DNA of 64,000 bases from Solirubrobacteraceae bacterium (lineage in GTDB: Bacteria > Actinomycetota > Thermoleophilia > Solirubrobacterales > Solirubrobacteraceae), in contig JANWIP010000013.1 of the NCBI GenBank assembly GCA_025449845.1, positions 60,494-124,493 on the forward strand, in the 5' to 3' direction. A program made the position numbers and the translations under genes. A model generated the notes under the pieces. It was not told where the DNA came from. It searched no databases and worked only from the letters and a program-made list of their open reading frames with translations. Positions 7,098 through 15,314 of the stretch are shown here, piece after piece. How positions within the stretch are numbered: the stretch's first letter is position 1; every line of letters begins with the position of its first letter.

Positions 7098-8438
7098 GTG
7101 AGCGAGACGCCCGAGTGGCGCAACTGGGCCGGCGACGAGCGCTGTCTGCCGACGGCGGTCGAGCACCCCGGGTCGCTGGAGGAGTTGGCGAGGGCGATTG
7201 TGCGCGCGGGCGAGGCCGGGCAGCGGGTGCGGGTGGCTGGTGCGGGACACTCATTCAGCGACATCGCCTGCACCGACGGGATGCTGGTGCGGCTGGACCG
7301 CATGGCCCGCGTGCTCGATGTCGATCGCTCCTCGGGCCTCGTGCGCGTGCAGGCGGGAATCACGATCCATGCGCTCAATCAGCACCTCGCCGAGCACGGG
7401 CTGGCGATGGAAAACCTGGGGGACATCGACGTGCAGAGCATCGCCGGCGCGATCTCGACCGCCACGCACGGCACCGGTGCGCGGCTGCGCAACATCCCCT
7501 CCCAGGTCCAGGCACTGACGTTGGTGCTGGCCGACGGCTCGACGCTTGAATGCTCGGCGCAGAGTGACCCCGAGCTGTTCCGCGCTGCGCGGGTGGGCCT
7601 AGGCGCACTGGGGGTGGTGGCGGAGGTGACGCTGCGCTGTGTGCCCGCCTTCGTGCTGGAAGGCCTCGATCGACCGGCCCCGCTGCTCCAGACGCTGGAG
7701 CGCTTCGAGGAGCTGGCATTGGGCAACGATCACTTCGAGTTCTTCGTCTTCCCTCACACCGAGACGGCCTTGACGCGCACCAACAACCGCACCGATAAGC
7801 CATCGCGTAAGCGCAGTCGCGTGAGCGCGTACGCCAACGACGTGCTGCTGACAAACCACGCCTTCGGGGCGTTCTGTGCGCTGGGGCGTCTGCTGCCCGC
7901 GCAGATCCCACACATCAACCGCGCCGTGACCAGCTTGGCGGGCAGCAGCAGGCGCGTCGAGCGCTCCGACCGCATCTTCGCCTCGCCGCGGCTGGTCAAG
8001 TTCACCGAGATGGAGTACTCGTTGCCGCGCGAGCGCACGCCGGAGGCGGTGCGTCGCGTGCTGCAACTGGTCAAGGATCGTGGCTTCGCCGTGCCCTTCC
8101 CCGTGGAGGTGCGCACGGTGGCCGCGGACGACGCCTTGCTTTCTACGGCAGCAGGGCGCGATAGCGGATTCGTCGCCGTGCACATGTACAAGGGCATGGA
8201 GTGGGAGCCCTACTTCCGCGCGGTTGAGGCAGTGATGGACGATCTCGGAGGCAGGCCCCACTGGGGCAAGCGTCACTTTCAGACCGCCGCCACGCTGCGC
8301 AAGCACTACCCCGAGTGGGACCGCTTCCAGGAGGTGCGACGCAGGCTCGATCCCGAGGGGCGCTTCGCAAACGCTTGGACGGACCGAGTATTGGGAGTAC
8401 CTGAGGGTGTCAAGGACGCCCTTGCGGCGTCGCCATGA
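7098..8438 (+). CDS. FAD-dependent sugar-lactone oxidase (D-arabinono-1,4-lactone/L-gulonolactone oxidase family)
   Basis: Flavoprotein oxidase of 446 residues. The N-terminal FAD-binding (PCMH) domain has VAGAGHSFSDIACTDG near residue 47-62; the histidine of GHS is the usual covalent flavin site in this family. It is followed by GDIDVQSIAGAISTATHGTG. The C-terminal ALO domain has the conserved HWGKRHF near residue 394-400 and a final DPEGRFANAW. Family members oxidise aldonolactones or alditols to ascorbate-type products with release of hydrogen peroxide; the substrate here cannot be read from sequence. The GTG start has GGAGGGAG about 9 bases upstream. The stop overlaps an ATGA, the first of the 29-bp repeats leading to the next gene. 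Confidence 0.82.
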   Translation: MSETPEWRNWAGDERCLPTAVEHPGSLEELARAIVRAGEAGQRVRVAGAGHSFSDIACTDGMLVRLDRMARVLDVDRSSGLVRVQAGITIHALNQHLAEHGLAMENLGDIDVQSIAGAISTATHGTGARLRNIPSQVQALTLVLADGSTLECSAQSDPELFRAARVGLGALGVVAEVTLRCVPAFVLEGLDRPAPLLQTLERFEELALGNDHFEFFVFPHTETALTRTNNRTDKPSRKRSRVSAYANDVLLTNHAFGAFCALGRLLPAQIPHINRAVTSLAGSSRRVERSDRIFASPRLVKFTEMEYSLPRERTPEAVRRVLQLVKDRGFAVPFPVEVRTVAADDALLSTAAGRDSGFVAVHMYKGMEWEPYFRAVEAVMDDLGGRPHWGKRHFQTAATLRKHYPEWDRFQEVRRRLDPEGRFANAWTDRVLGVPEGVKDALAASP

Positions 8439-8579
8439 GCCTGTGCGATGAACGCTGCGACGGTGAGCCCTGTGCGATGAACGCTGCGACGGTGAGCCCT
8501 GTGCGATGAACGCTGCGACGGTGAGCCCTGTGCGATGAACGCTGCGACGGTGAGCCCTGTGCGATGAGCGCTGCGAAGA
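8436..8579 (+). repeat. Tandem stop/start junction repeat, period 29
   Basis: Five copies begin at 8436, 8464, 8493, 8522 and 8551; the first is 28 bp, the others 29. Inside each copy GCGATGAACGCTGCGACG gives a mini-frame MNAATVSPVR whose TGA overlaps the ATG of the next copy as ATGA. The last copy is the real start of the following gene (MSAAKTSPAE), and the mini-peptides resemble that N-terminus. A period of 29 is 2 modulo 3, as needed for uninterrupted stop/start coupling. The first copy, one base shorter, reads through into the second before stopping. Confidence 0.9.
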
Positions 8580-9781
8580 CGAGCCCCGCTGAGACGCTGC
8601 GGCGTCTGGAACGCGCCACCATCGAGCTCGATCCGCCCTTTGCCCTCGTGGACCTCGATGCCTTCTGGGCGAACGCGGCGGCGATGCAGGCGCGCGCCGC
8701 ACCCAAGCCAATCCGTCTGGCAAGCAAGTCGGTGCGCTGCCGTGCCTTGCAGGAACGGGTGTTGGCGCGTCCCGGTTTTGCAGGCACGCTGGCCTTCACG
8801 CTGCCCGAGGCGCTGTGGCTGGCCGAGCAGGGAGCGCAGGACATCGTCGTGGCCTACCCAAGCGTCGATCGCGCGGCACTGCGGGCGCTCGTCCACCTGA
8901 CGGCGGAGCGTCCCGAGACGCAGGTGAGCGTGATGATCGACAGCGTGGAGCAGCTGGACCTGCTCGACGCCGCCACCGGCCCGCGGGCGGCCCCAGTACG
9001 AGTGTGCCTGGAGCTGGATGCCGGTTTCCCGTTGCCGCGCGCTCGCGGTCGCGTGGGTGCCAAGCGCTCTCCGATCCACACCCCCGAGCAGGCCGCCGCG
9101 CTGGCGCGGACGATCGTGGCGCGTGAGGGGGTGGAGCTGGTAGGGATGATGGCTTATGAGTCGCAGATCGCCGGTCTGGGCGACGCACCCCCGGGCAGGC
9201 CTTTGCGTGGCGCGGCGATCCGGCTGTTGCAGCTGGCCTCCGCGCGCGAGTTGGCCAAGCGCCGCGCGGCAGCCGTGGCCGCTGTCAGTGCGGTGGCGCC
9301 GCTTCAGTTCGTCAACGGCGGCGGTACGGGCAGCCTCAAAGGCACCGCGCGCGAGCGGGCCGTCACGGAGCTCGCGGCCGGCTCGGGGCTGTACGGGCCG
9401 ACGCTATTCGATGCCTATCGCGCTTTTCAGGTGCGGCCTGCCGCGATGTTCGCGCTGCCGGTGGTGCGCCGCCCTGGTCCGGGCGTAGTGACCGTGCTCG
9501 GCGGGGGCTATCTGGCCTCGGGGCCGGCTGACAGTTCGCGTCTGCCAAGCCCGTATCTGCCTGCTGGCCTGCGCCTGGATGGCCAGGAGGGCGCAGGGGA
9601 GGTTCAGACGCCTTTACTGGGCGAGGCTGCCGACGTTCTGCATGTGGGTGAGCGGGTCTACTTCCGCCATGCCAAGGCGGGCGAGCTGTGCGAGCGCTTC
9701 GAGCGGCTCTATCTGATCGAGGGCGAGCGGGTTGTGGAGGAAGCGCCTACGTATCGCGGCGAGGGCAAGTGCTTCCTGTGA
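8564..9781 (+). CDS. PLP-dependent amino acid deaminase/aldolase (alanine-racemase-N fold)
   Basis: Protein of 405 residues, related to D-threonine aldolase and D-serine deaminase. The N-terminal TIM-barrel domain has LASKSVRC near residue 47, whose lysine is the expected Schiff-base residue for pyridoxal phosphate. VCLELDAGFP and FVNGGGTGS are further barrel strands that bind the cofactor. The C-terminal part (VTVLGGGYLASG; HVGERVYFRHAKAGELCERF) fits the beta domain that binds a metal in D-threonine aldolases. Substrate and reaction are not fixed by sequence; it may act on a beta-hydroxy D-amino acid. The start is the last in a chain of ATGA-linked mini-frames, suggesting coupling to the upstream oxidase. 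The two together form an apparent operon. Confidence 0.72.
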   Translation: MSAAKTSPAETLRRLERATIELDPPFALVDLDAFWANAAAMQARAAPKPIRLASKSVRCRALQERVLARPGFAGTLAFTLPEALWLAEQGAQDIVVAYPSVDRAALRALVHLTAERPETQVSVMIDSVEQLDLLDAATGPRAAPVRVCLELDAGFPLPRARGRVGAKRSPIHTPEQAAALARTIVAREGVELVGMMAYESQIAGLGDAPPGRPLRGAAIRLLQLASARELAKRRAAAVAAVSAVAPLQFVNGGGTGSLKGTARERAVTELAAGSGLYGPTLFDAYRAFQVRPAAMFALPVVRRPGPGVVTVLGGGYLASGPADSSRLPSPYLPAGLRLDGQEGAGEVQTPLLGEAADVLHVGERVYFRHAKAGELCERFERLYLIEGERVVEEAPTYRGEGKCFL

Positions 9782-9838
9782 GCCATGCCCGTGCGCAATA
9801 TTGGCCATGCGCCTAGGCAGCCCGCTGCGCCCAGCGCA

Positions 9839-10246
9839 CTACAACAGTCCTGCCAACTTCTTGCCCGCGGCGGCCAGCCCCCGCTCGCCGCTGGCCTCCA
9901 GCACCACCTGCAGGTCGAGGATGCGCGTCTCGAAGAGATCCAGCTCATCGCTGCCCGCGATTGCGTAGCAAGGCACTCCCGTCTGGCGCGCACGAGTGGC
10001 GACCTCGAACGCGGCATCGCGCCGCAGCAGCGTCTCGTGATTCAGGCACGCGGCGGCGATGAGGACCGCGTGGGCGCGGTGCATGCGCACATCGAGGTCC
10101 TTCGGCAGCTCGTCGATCGGGCACAGATCGGCCTCTAATTCAGTATTCCCCACGTGCAGGCCCCGCCCGATTATCTGGGCTGTCCGCATGGCATCGAGCT
10201 TGCCGCCGAAGGCTTCTGAGGCGACGAGCACGATGGACGAGGTCAC
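9839..10246 (-). CDS. Shortened glycerate-kinase-like protein
   Basis: Protein of 135 residues. The first 30 residues (IVLVASEAFGGKLDAMRTAQIIGRGL) match the start of glycerate kinase. The rest (AHAVLIAAACLNHETLLRRDAAFEVATRARQTGVPCYAIAGSDELDLF) matches the region usually reading VITGEGRLDxQTLxGKxPxGVARxAR and GVPVxALAG near its C-terminus. The central 200 or so residues of a normal 370-residue enzyme are absent, and the glycine/acid-rich GEGRLD motif is replaced, so catalytic activity is doubtful. The frame is clean, with GTG 10246 and AAGGATG upstream, so it looks expressed rather than decayed. It is divergent from the LigD polymerase gene. Glycerate is also the product of glucosylglycerate breakdown, a possible but unproven link to gpgS. 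Confidence 0.6.
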   Translation of the reverse strand: MTSSIVLVASEAFGGKLDAMRTAQIIGRGLHVGNTELEADLCPIDELPKDLDVRMHRAHAVLIAAACLNHETLLRRDAAFEVATRARQTGVPCYAIAGSDELDLFETRILDLQVVLEASGERGLAAAGKKLAGLL

Positions 10247-10265
10247 GGTGAGGCATCCTTACACG

Positions 10266-11327
10266 ATGCCCCCCAAAGGCGAGCACACGACGATCGAGCT
10301 ATGCGGACAGGAGCTGAGGGTCTCAAACCCCTCCAAGCTGTACTTCCCCGAGCCCGGCTTCACCAAGCTCGACCTCGTGAACTACTACATCGAGTGCGAG
10401 CAGGCGGTGGTGCGTCACCTGAGCGAGCGCCCCACGGTGATGAAGCGCTGGGTGGATGGTGTGCAGGGCAAGCCGTTCTTTCAGAAGCGCGTGCCCGACA
10501 GCGCGCCGGAGTGGCTGCAGACCGCCACGGTCACCTTCCCCAGCGGTCGCCACGCGCGCGAGCTGGTGCCAAGCGACGCGGCGCATCTGGTGTGGGGCGT
10601 CAACCTGGGGGTGATCGACTGGAACCCCTGGCCGGTGCGCCGGGCGGATCTCGATCACCCCGACGAGCTGCGCATCGACCTCGATCCCGAGCCCGACATC
10701 GCCTTCGCGCAGGTGCGCCAGGTGACGCTGTGCGTCAAGGGTGTGCTCGATGAGCACGGCCTGCGCGGTTTCCCCAAGACCTCCGGCTCGCGCGGGATGC
10801 ACGTGTTCGTGCGCATCCTGCCCGAGCACCCCTTCAAGGAGGTGCGCCGCGCTGCGCTGGCGTTGGCGCGCGAGGTCGAGCGGCGCATGCCCGAGGAAGC
10901 CACGACGCGCTGGTGGAAGGAGCAGCGCAAAGGCGTCTTCATCGACTACAACCAGAACGCGCGCGACCGCACGGTGGCCTCCGCCTACTCCGTGCGCGCC
11001 GTCGCCGACGCCCGCGTCTCCTGTCCTTTGGAGTGGGATGAGGTGGCCGACGTCGAGCCTGCCGAGCTGCGCCTGGACACTGTGCCTAAGCGGCTGCAGG
11101 AGCGCGGCGATCCCTCTGCGGACATGGATGAGCACGCCGGCTCACTCAGCTCGCTGCTGGAGCTGGCCGCACGCGATGAGCGCGAGGGTCTCGGCGACGC
11201 ACCTTGGCCACCGCACTTTCGCAAGCAGAAGGATGAGCCTAAGCGTGTGCAGCCGAGCCGGGCGCGCGCTGGCGGCGGCAAGGTGTCTGCTGGCAGCAGC
11301 GGCGACGCTCCCGCAGGGGAGGCGTGA
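10266..11327 (+). CDS. LigD-type DNA primase-polymerase (NHEJ)
   Basis: Stand-alone polymerase domain of DNA ligase D, 353 residues. It adds nucleotides at double-strand breaks during non-homologous end joining. Seen: PSKLYFPEPGFTKLDLVNYY near the N-terminus, the catalytic acid pair in IDLDPEPD near residue 139, TSGSRGMHVFVRI near 174, and DYNQNARDRTVASAYSVR near 233, all hallmarks of the family. The C-terminal tail is basic and low in complexity. ATG 10266 has GGTGAGG upstream. The ligase domain is encoded separately 4 bp downstream, so this is a split LigD arrangement; no Ku or 3'-phosphoesterase gene is in the window. Confidence 0.9.
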   Translation: MPPKGEHTTIELCGQELRVSNPSKLYFPEPGFTKLDLVNYYIECEQAVVRHLSERPTVMKRWVDGVQGKPFFQKRVPDSAPEWLQTATVTFPSGRHARELVPSDAAHLVWGVNLGVIDWNPWPVRRADLDHPDELRIDLDPEPDIAFAQVRQVTLCVKGVLDEHGLRGFPKTSGSRGMHVFVRILPEHPFKEVRRAALALAREVERRMPEEATTRWWKEQRKGVFIDYNQNARDRTVASAYSVRAVADARVSCPLEWDEVADVEPAELRLDTVPKRLQERGDPSADMDEHAGSLSSLLELAARDEREGLGDAPWPPHFRKQKDEPKRVQPSRARAGGGKVSAGSSGDAPAGEA

Positions 11328-11331
11328 GCGA

Positions 11332-12291
11332 ATGGCGCTGCCTCTAGCATCCCCACTCGCTCCCCAGCTGGCGCTTTCACGCAAGGCGCTGCCCGAAGGC
11401 GATGAGTACGTCTATGAGGTCAAGCTCGACGGCTTCCGCTGCCTGGCGTTCGTCGACGGCGAGGAGGTATTCCTGCAGTCGCGCGGCAGCCGCCCGCTGG
11501 GACGCTACTTCCCGGAGCTTGAGCTGCCGCACGGGCGCTATGTGCTCGACGGGGAGATCGTCGTGCGGGGGGCGGATGGGCGCGAGGACTTCGATGCTTT
11601 GCAGCAGCGCCTGCACCCCGCCGCCTCGCGCGTCGAACGCCTGGCGGGGGAGACGCCGGCGGTGTACGTCGTGTTCGATCTGCTCGCGCTGGAGGACGAG
11701 TCGTTGCTGGAGCGGCCTTTCGCCGAGCGTCGGGCGGAGTTGGAGAGACTGCTGGCAGGCACGGAGTGGGCTGAGGCTCCGGTGGAGCTGATGGCGACGA
11801 CCGACTCCGCCGAGCAGGCCAAACAGTGGCTGGCAAAGGCAGAGGGCGCGATGGCCAAGGAACGTACGGCCCTATACGAGCCCGGTAAGCGCCGAGGCAT
11901 GGCCAAGGTCAAGCGCGTGCGTACGATCGACGCGGTCGTCCTCGGCTGGCGTCCCGGCAAAGAGGCCGGCACCGTCGGCGCATTGATCCTCGGTCTCTAC
12001 GACGGCGAGGAGTTGCGCGTGGTGGGGCATTGCTCGGGCTTGACTGCTTCCGAGAAGCGCCGGCTGGTCGATTTCCTCGCGCCTTACGCGAGCGGTCAGC
12101 AGGGCTCCGCGGACCCAAGCCGCTGGAGTGCGGGCAAGGATCTGGAGTGGGTGGGGCTGCGCCCCGAGCTGGTAGTGGAGATCGACTTCGATCACGTCAG
12201 CGCCGAGCGCATCCGCCACGGAGCCAAGCTGCGGCGCTGGCGCGAGGACAAACCCGCGCGCGAGTGCAAATTCGAGCAGCTCTTTGCCTGA
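11332..12291 (+). CDS. ATP-dependent DNA ligase (LigD ligase domain, separate gene)
   Basis: ATP-dependent DNA ligase of 319 residues that would seal nicks after end processing. Seen: motif I EVKLDGFR near residue 24, with the adenylated lysine; LDGEIVV (motif III region); VVFDLLAL; EGAMAKERTALYEPGKRRG (motif IV); and MAKVKR (motif V). The C-terminal half has the OB-fold stretch LILGLYDGEELRVVGHCSG and ends DKPARECKFEQLFA. GGGGAGG lies 9 bases before ATG 11332, and the polymerase gene stops 4 bp upstream, so the two are one operon. Its final 24 bases, including the stop, are repeated seven times. Confidence 0.9.
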   Translation: MALPLASPLAPQLALSRKALPEGDEYVYEVKLDGFRCLAFVDGEEVFLQSRGSRPLGRYFPELELPHGRYVLDGEIVVRGADGREDFDALQQRLHPAASRVERLAGETPAVYVVFDLLALEDESLLERPFAERRAELERLLAGTEWAEAPVELMATTDSAEQAKQWLAKAEGAMAKERTALYEPGKRRGMAKVKRVRTIDAVVLGWRPGKEAGTVGALILGLYDGEELRVVGHCSGLTASEKRRLVDFLAPYASGQQGSADPSRWSAGKDLEWVGLRPELVVEIDFDHVSAERIRHGAKLRRWREDKPARECKFEQLFA

Positions 12292-12435
12292 GAACTCGAG
12301 TAGCTCTTTGCCTGAGCATTCAAGTGGCTCTTTGCCTGAGAACTCGAGTAGCTCTTTGCCTGAGCATTCAAGTGGCTCTTTTGCCTGAGAACTCGAGTAG
12401 CTCTTTGCCTGAGCATTCGAGGGCTCTTTGCCTGA
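12268..12435 (+). repeat. Seven 24-bp repeats of the ligase stop-codon region
   Basis: The final bases of the ligase gene, ending CTCTTTGCCTGA, are followed by six further copies starting at 12292, 12316, 12340, 12364, 12389 and 12413; lengths are 24, except one of 25 and one of 23. Copies alternate between two sub-types (GAACTCGAGTAG- and GCATTCAAGTGG-), so the array grew as 48-bp pairs. Each holds an in-frame TGA, and the first sub-type a second stop, TAG. Unlike the coupled-junction arrays, its period is a multiple of 3. The remaining 60 bp before the next gene hold nothing I recognise. Confidence 0.9.
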
Positions 12436-12495
12436 GTACGCCGTCTTCGCGGCGGTAGGGCCGGGTCTTGGCGCGTCCTCTAGCATCACGTTGAG

Positions 12496-13209
12496 ATGAC
12501 CAGCGAGACAGCGACCGTTGCCGAGGAGGAGTACCTGCAGATCCTCTTCTGGCTCAAAGAGGCCGGGTTGCCGATGACCGGCGCCAACGTGGCGCGCGCC
12601 ATGCAGCTCTCTCCCCCCACGGTTCACGAGATGGTGGGCCGGCTGGAGCGCGACGGTTACGTCACGCGAGGAGAGGACAAAGCGATCGCCTTCACTGCCC
12701 AGGGCGCGGAGCAGGCCGAGGGCATCGTGCGTCGCCACCGGCTGATCGAGCGCTTCCTGACCGACGTGCTGGGTGTTCCCTGGGACGAGGTCCACGAGGA
12801 GGCCGAGCGCCTGGAGCACGCCATGTCACCGGTGCTGGAGGAGCGTATGCTGGCCGCGATCGGTGACGCCAAGACCTGTCCCCACGGCCATCCCATCACC
12901 GCTGGCGCCCGTCTCGCGGGCGTGCCTCTGGCCGATGTTGAGATTGGCGCCAAGGTGCGCATTCTGCGCTTTGAGAACGAGGCCGAGGACCTGCTGCACT
13001 ACCTCAAGAGCTCGGGCCTTGAGCCTGGACTCGAGGGCACGCTCGCGGCGCACGACGATGAGGAGGTGGCGGTGCAGATGTCCAATGGGCGCCGCTGCGC
13101 CATCACGCCGAGCGTGGCCGAAACGGTGTCGGTGATGGCCGACCCTTCGCCGCCGCCGCGCACTGCGCTGCCGGAGCAGCTCGTCCTGGGTCAGCGCTAC
13201 GGCCGTTGA
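12496..13209 (+). CDS. DtxR/MntR/IdeR-family metal-dependent transcriptional regulator
   Basis: DNA-binding repressor of 237 residues activated by Fe(II) or Mn(II). The N-terminal winged helix covers residues 1-65 (EEYLQILFWL; TGANVARAMQLSPPTVHEMVGRLERDGYV). The dimerisation and metal domain follows (RHRLIERFLTDVLGVPWDEVHEEAERLEHAMSP), with CPHGHP near residue 130. An SH3-like FeoA domain is at the C-terminus. The pattern of His and Glu in the dimer domain fits the family, but I cannot tell iron from manganese specificity. ATG 12496 has no clear ribosome site; TAGCAT lies 9 bases before it, so a leaderless transcript is possible. No target operon is evident nearby. Confidence 0.87.
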   Translation: MTSETATVAEEEYLQILFWLKEAGLPMTGANVARAMQLSPPTVHEMVGRLERDGYVTRGEDKAIAFTAQGAEQAEGIVRRHRLIERFLTDVLGVPWDEVHEEAERLEHAMSPVLEERMLAAIGDAKTCPHGHPITAGARLAGVPLADVEIGAKVRILRFENEAEDLLHYLKSSGLEPGLEGTLAAHDDEEVAVQMSNGRRCAITPSVAETVSVMADPSPPPRTALPEQLVLGQRYGR

Positions 13210-13236
13210 GCTGGCGCCGTCAGAGGGTGGTACGGG

Positions 13237-14319
13237 TCAGAGGGAGCGATACGCGTCGGCGAGGCGCGAAACGCCCTCGTCGACTTCCTCAGGCGTGACG
13301 CCCGAGTAGGCCAGGCGCAACGTGTTCTCGCCGCCCTCCATCAGGAAGTCGGTGCCCTTCACAAATGCCACGCCGCGCTCGGCCGCGGCCTTGAATAGCG
13401 CGGCCACGTCAGTGCCCTGCGGCAAGGTGACCCACATGAAGTAGCCCCCTTCGGGGGCAACGAACTCGGCCTCCGGAAGCTCCCGGCGCAGTGCCACGTC
13501 CAGCGTGCGCAGACGCTTGGTGAGGGCTGTCTTGACCGTCTCGATGGAGCGCTCCAAGGCGCCAGAGGCGCAGAACTCATAGACGATCGACTGCGAGACC
13601 ATATTGGGCGAGATGTAGGTCCCCGTTGCCAGCTTGGCGATCTGGGCGATCAGCTCGGTGGGGCCGACGAGATATCCCACGCGGATGCCCGGGCAGACGG
13701 TCTTGGAGAAAGAGGACGCGTACACAACCCGCTCGGGGTCCTGCGAGAGCATCGTCTCCAGACGCTCACCGCTGAAGCGCAGCTCCACGTAGGGATCGTC
13801 CTCAAACACCACGAACTCGTGTTTACGCGCCAGCTCCAGCAGGGCCTGGCGCTTGGCACGGGACAGCGTGTAGCCGGCAGGATTCTGAAAGTTGGGGATG
13901 ATGTGGGCCAGCTTCGGCTTGGCGCCTTCGCTCAGCAAGGTAGCCAGGGCATCGGTGTCGATGCCGTCAGGCGCCAACTCCACCGCGTGCACTCGCGCTC
14001 CGCGCGCGCGCAGCGACAGCAGGGTGCGGTCGTAGGTGGGTCGCTCCACGATCACCTCATCGCCGCTGCCGATCAGCTGCTCGAACAGGAAGGCATCGGC
14101 CTGCATCGAGCCGTTGGTCACCAGCACGCGCTCGGGCTCCACGCCATGGCGCTCGGCGATCCAGGCACGCAGACGGGGATACCCGATCGAGGTGCCATAG
14201 GCGGTCGTACCCGCTGGGTCGTTGGCGAACGCCCGCACGGCGGCGTCGCGCAGTCCCTCCACGTCGATGATGTCAAGCGAAGGTGCTCCGCGGGCAAATG
14301 AGATTGTCGGGCTCGCCAT
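13237..14319 (-). CDS. PLP-dependent aminotransferase, class I/II (2-aminoadipate transaminase-like)
   Basis: Fold-type I aminotransferase of 360 residues. Seen: VTNGSMQADAFLFEQLIGSGDEV (cofactor phosphate-binding region), HIIPNFQNPAGYTLS near 145, FEDDPYVELRF near 175, and the Schiff-base lysine in SSFSKTVCPGIRVGY near residue 208. It lacks the N-terminal winged helix of MocR regulators, so it is an enzyme. The nearest families are LysN-type 2-aminoadipate and aromatic/branched-chain aminotransferases; the substrate is not determined by sequence. It follows the 290-residue hypothetical gene by 27 bp on the same strand, a probable two-gene unit, and is convergent with the DtxR gene. Confidence 0.85.
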   Translation of the reverse strand: MASPTISFARGAPSLDIIDVEGLRDAAVRAFANDPAGTTAYGTSIGYPRLRAWIAERHGVEPERVLVTNGSMQADAFLFEQLIGSGDEVIVERPTYDRTLLSLRARGARVHAVELAPDGIDTDALATLLSEGAKPKLAHIIPNFQNPAGYTLSRAKRQALLELARKHEFVVFEDDPYVELRFSGERLETMLSQDPERVVYASSFSKTVCPGIRVGYLVGPTELIAQIAKLATGTYISPNMVSQSIVYEFCASGALERSIETVKTALTKRLRTLDVALRRELPEAEFVAPEGGYFMWVTLPQGTDVAALFKAAAERGVAFVKGTDFLMEGGENTLRLAYSGVTPEEVDEGVSRLADAYRSL

Positions 14320-14346
14320 CGCGGCGAAGCTTATAGAGGAGACGGC

Positions 14347-15219
14347 TCAGATCTCGTCGAAGCTCAGCGCAATGCGCCCAGGAGCCACTTGGCGGACCCC
14401 GAAGTCTGTATCCAGCACGCGCCGCAGCTCGCCGAGCAGCGCCACTGGGGTGGCAAGGCGCAAATCGACTACGGCGTGGCTGGCCTCGAAGCGGCGCACC
14501 GACACCTCGGTGACGTTCGGCACGCTCGCCACCTTCTGTTCAAAAGCGCTCAACGAGCCGATGTCGTAGAACGGACCTACCCCGAGCTCGACGCGGCCCT
14601 CAAACAGCGGCTCCTCGCTGACTGGGGCTGCCGGCTCTGGGGTCGGAGGCTCGGGTGGCACGCGCCCTGAGAGTACGGCCATCACGTGCGCGAGCACTGC
14701 GTCGTAATCGGTGGTCAGCTCTTTGGTGAAGCGCTCTAGGCGCTCGCTGAAGCGCCGCAGCTCGGCAAGCGCGGCGAGCTGAGCCTCAGTTGGTCGCGGA
14801 CGCTCCTCTGAGGATTCCAACGGCGGCTCTGAGGGGGGTGCCCCGTGTCGTCGGGGCGGCGGCTGCATACGCGCCTGTGGCGGCGTGGGTGGCGACGGCT
14901 GCATCGGAGGTGCCATCTGCCTCGCAGGAGGTGCTGACGCTCGCGTGGGCTCCACACGCTCGTCCACCAGCCGGCCTGTTGGGACAAGACCCGCCGGCTC
15001 CGCCCGCGAACTTGGGGTGGGGACGCCGAACGGCTCGGTGCCCGCTCCCTCCGGGCGCACCCTACGACGGCCGATCGAAGTCAGCTCGCGCTCCAGCTCG
15101 CGCAGCTTGCGCTCCAGCTCGGCCAGCGTGCTCGTCACATCACTGGTCGGCTCGCCGGCGTCCTGTATGGCGCCGAGGGGCGTGCTGAATCCGCTTGGGA
15201 ACGTATCGGTCATGAGCAT
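14347..15219 (-). CDS. Hypothetical protein: coiled coil, Pro-rich linker, small C-terminal alpha/beta domain
   Basis: Protein of 290 residues that I do not assign to a named family. Residues 28-50 (TSTLAELERKLRELERELTS) are a short coiled coil. Residues 55-145 are rich in Pro, Ala and Arg and probably unstructured. A second helix with coiled-coil character follows (ALAELRRFSERLERFTKELTTDYDAVLAHV). The last 80 residues (VELGVGPFYDIGSLSAFEQKVASVPNVTEVSVRRFE...) have the alternation of a ferredoxin-like beta-alpha-beta unit, as in heavy-metal-associated or regulatory fusion domains. There is no signal peptide or membrane segment. It probably acts as a cytoplasmic scaffold or regulator; this is inference only. 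Confidence 0.7.
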   Translation of the reverse strand: MLMTDTFPSGFSTPLGAIQDAGEPTSDVTSTLAELERKLRELERELTSIGRRRVRPEGAGTEPFGVPTPSSRAEPAGLVPTGRLVDERVEPTRASAPPARQMAPPMQPSPPTPPQARMQPPPRRHGAPPSEPPLESSEERPRPTEAQLAALAELRRFSERLERFTKELTTDYDAVLAHVMAVLSGRVPPEPPTPEPAAPVSEEPLFEGRVELGVGPFYDIGSLSAFEQKVASVPNVTEVSVRRFEASHAVVDLRLATPVALLGELRRVLDTDFGVRQVAPGRIALSFDEI

Positions 15220-15314
15220 CCACCCAAGAGCAGGGCACTCATCCTACTCGGGGCTGCCGCGCGAACGCGTGAACTCTGGTCGTGCTCTTGCGCGAAACGT
15301 CCAGCGCGGGCGGC

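Noticed and set aside
8436..8579. CRISPR array
   Set aside because: Copies adjoin directly with no unique spacers; it is a simple tandem repeat over a gene start. The same holds for 12268, 50418 and 63816.
12030..12458. Protein with repeats of the type CLRTRVALCLSIQVAL across the 24-bp array
   Set aside because: It is only the out-of-frame translation of the stop-codon array plus the ligase 3' end.
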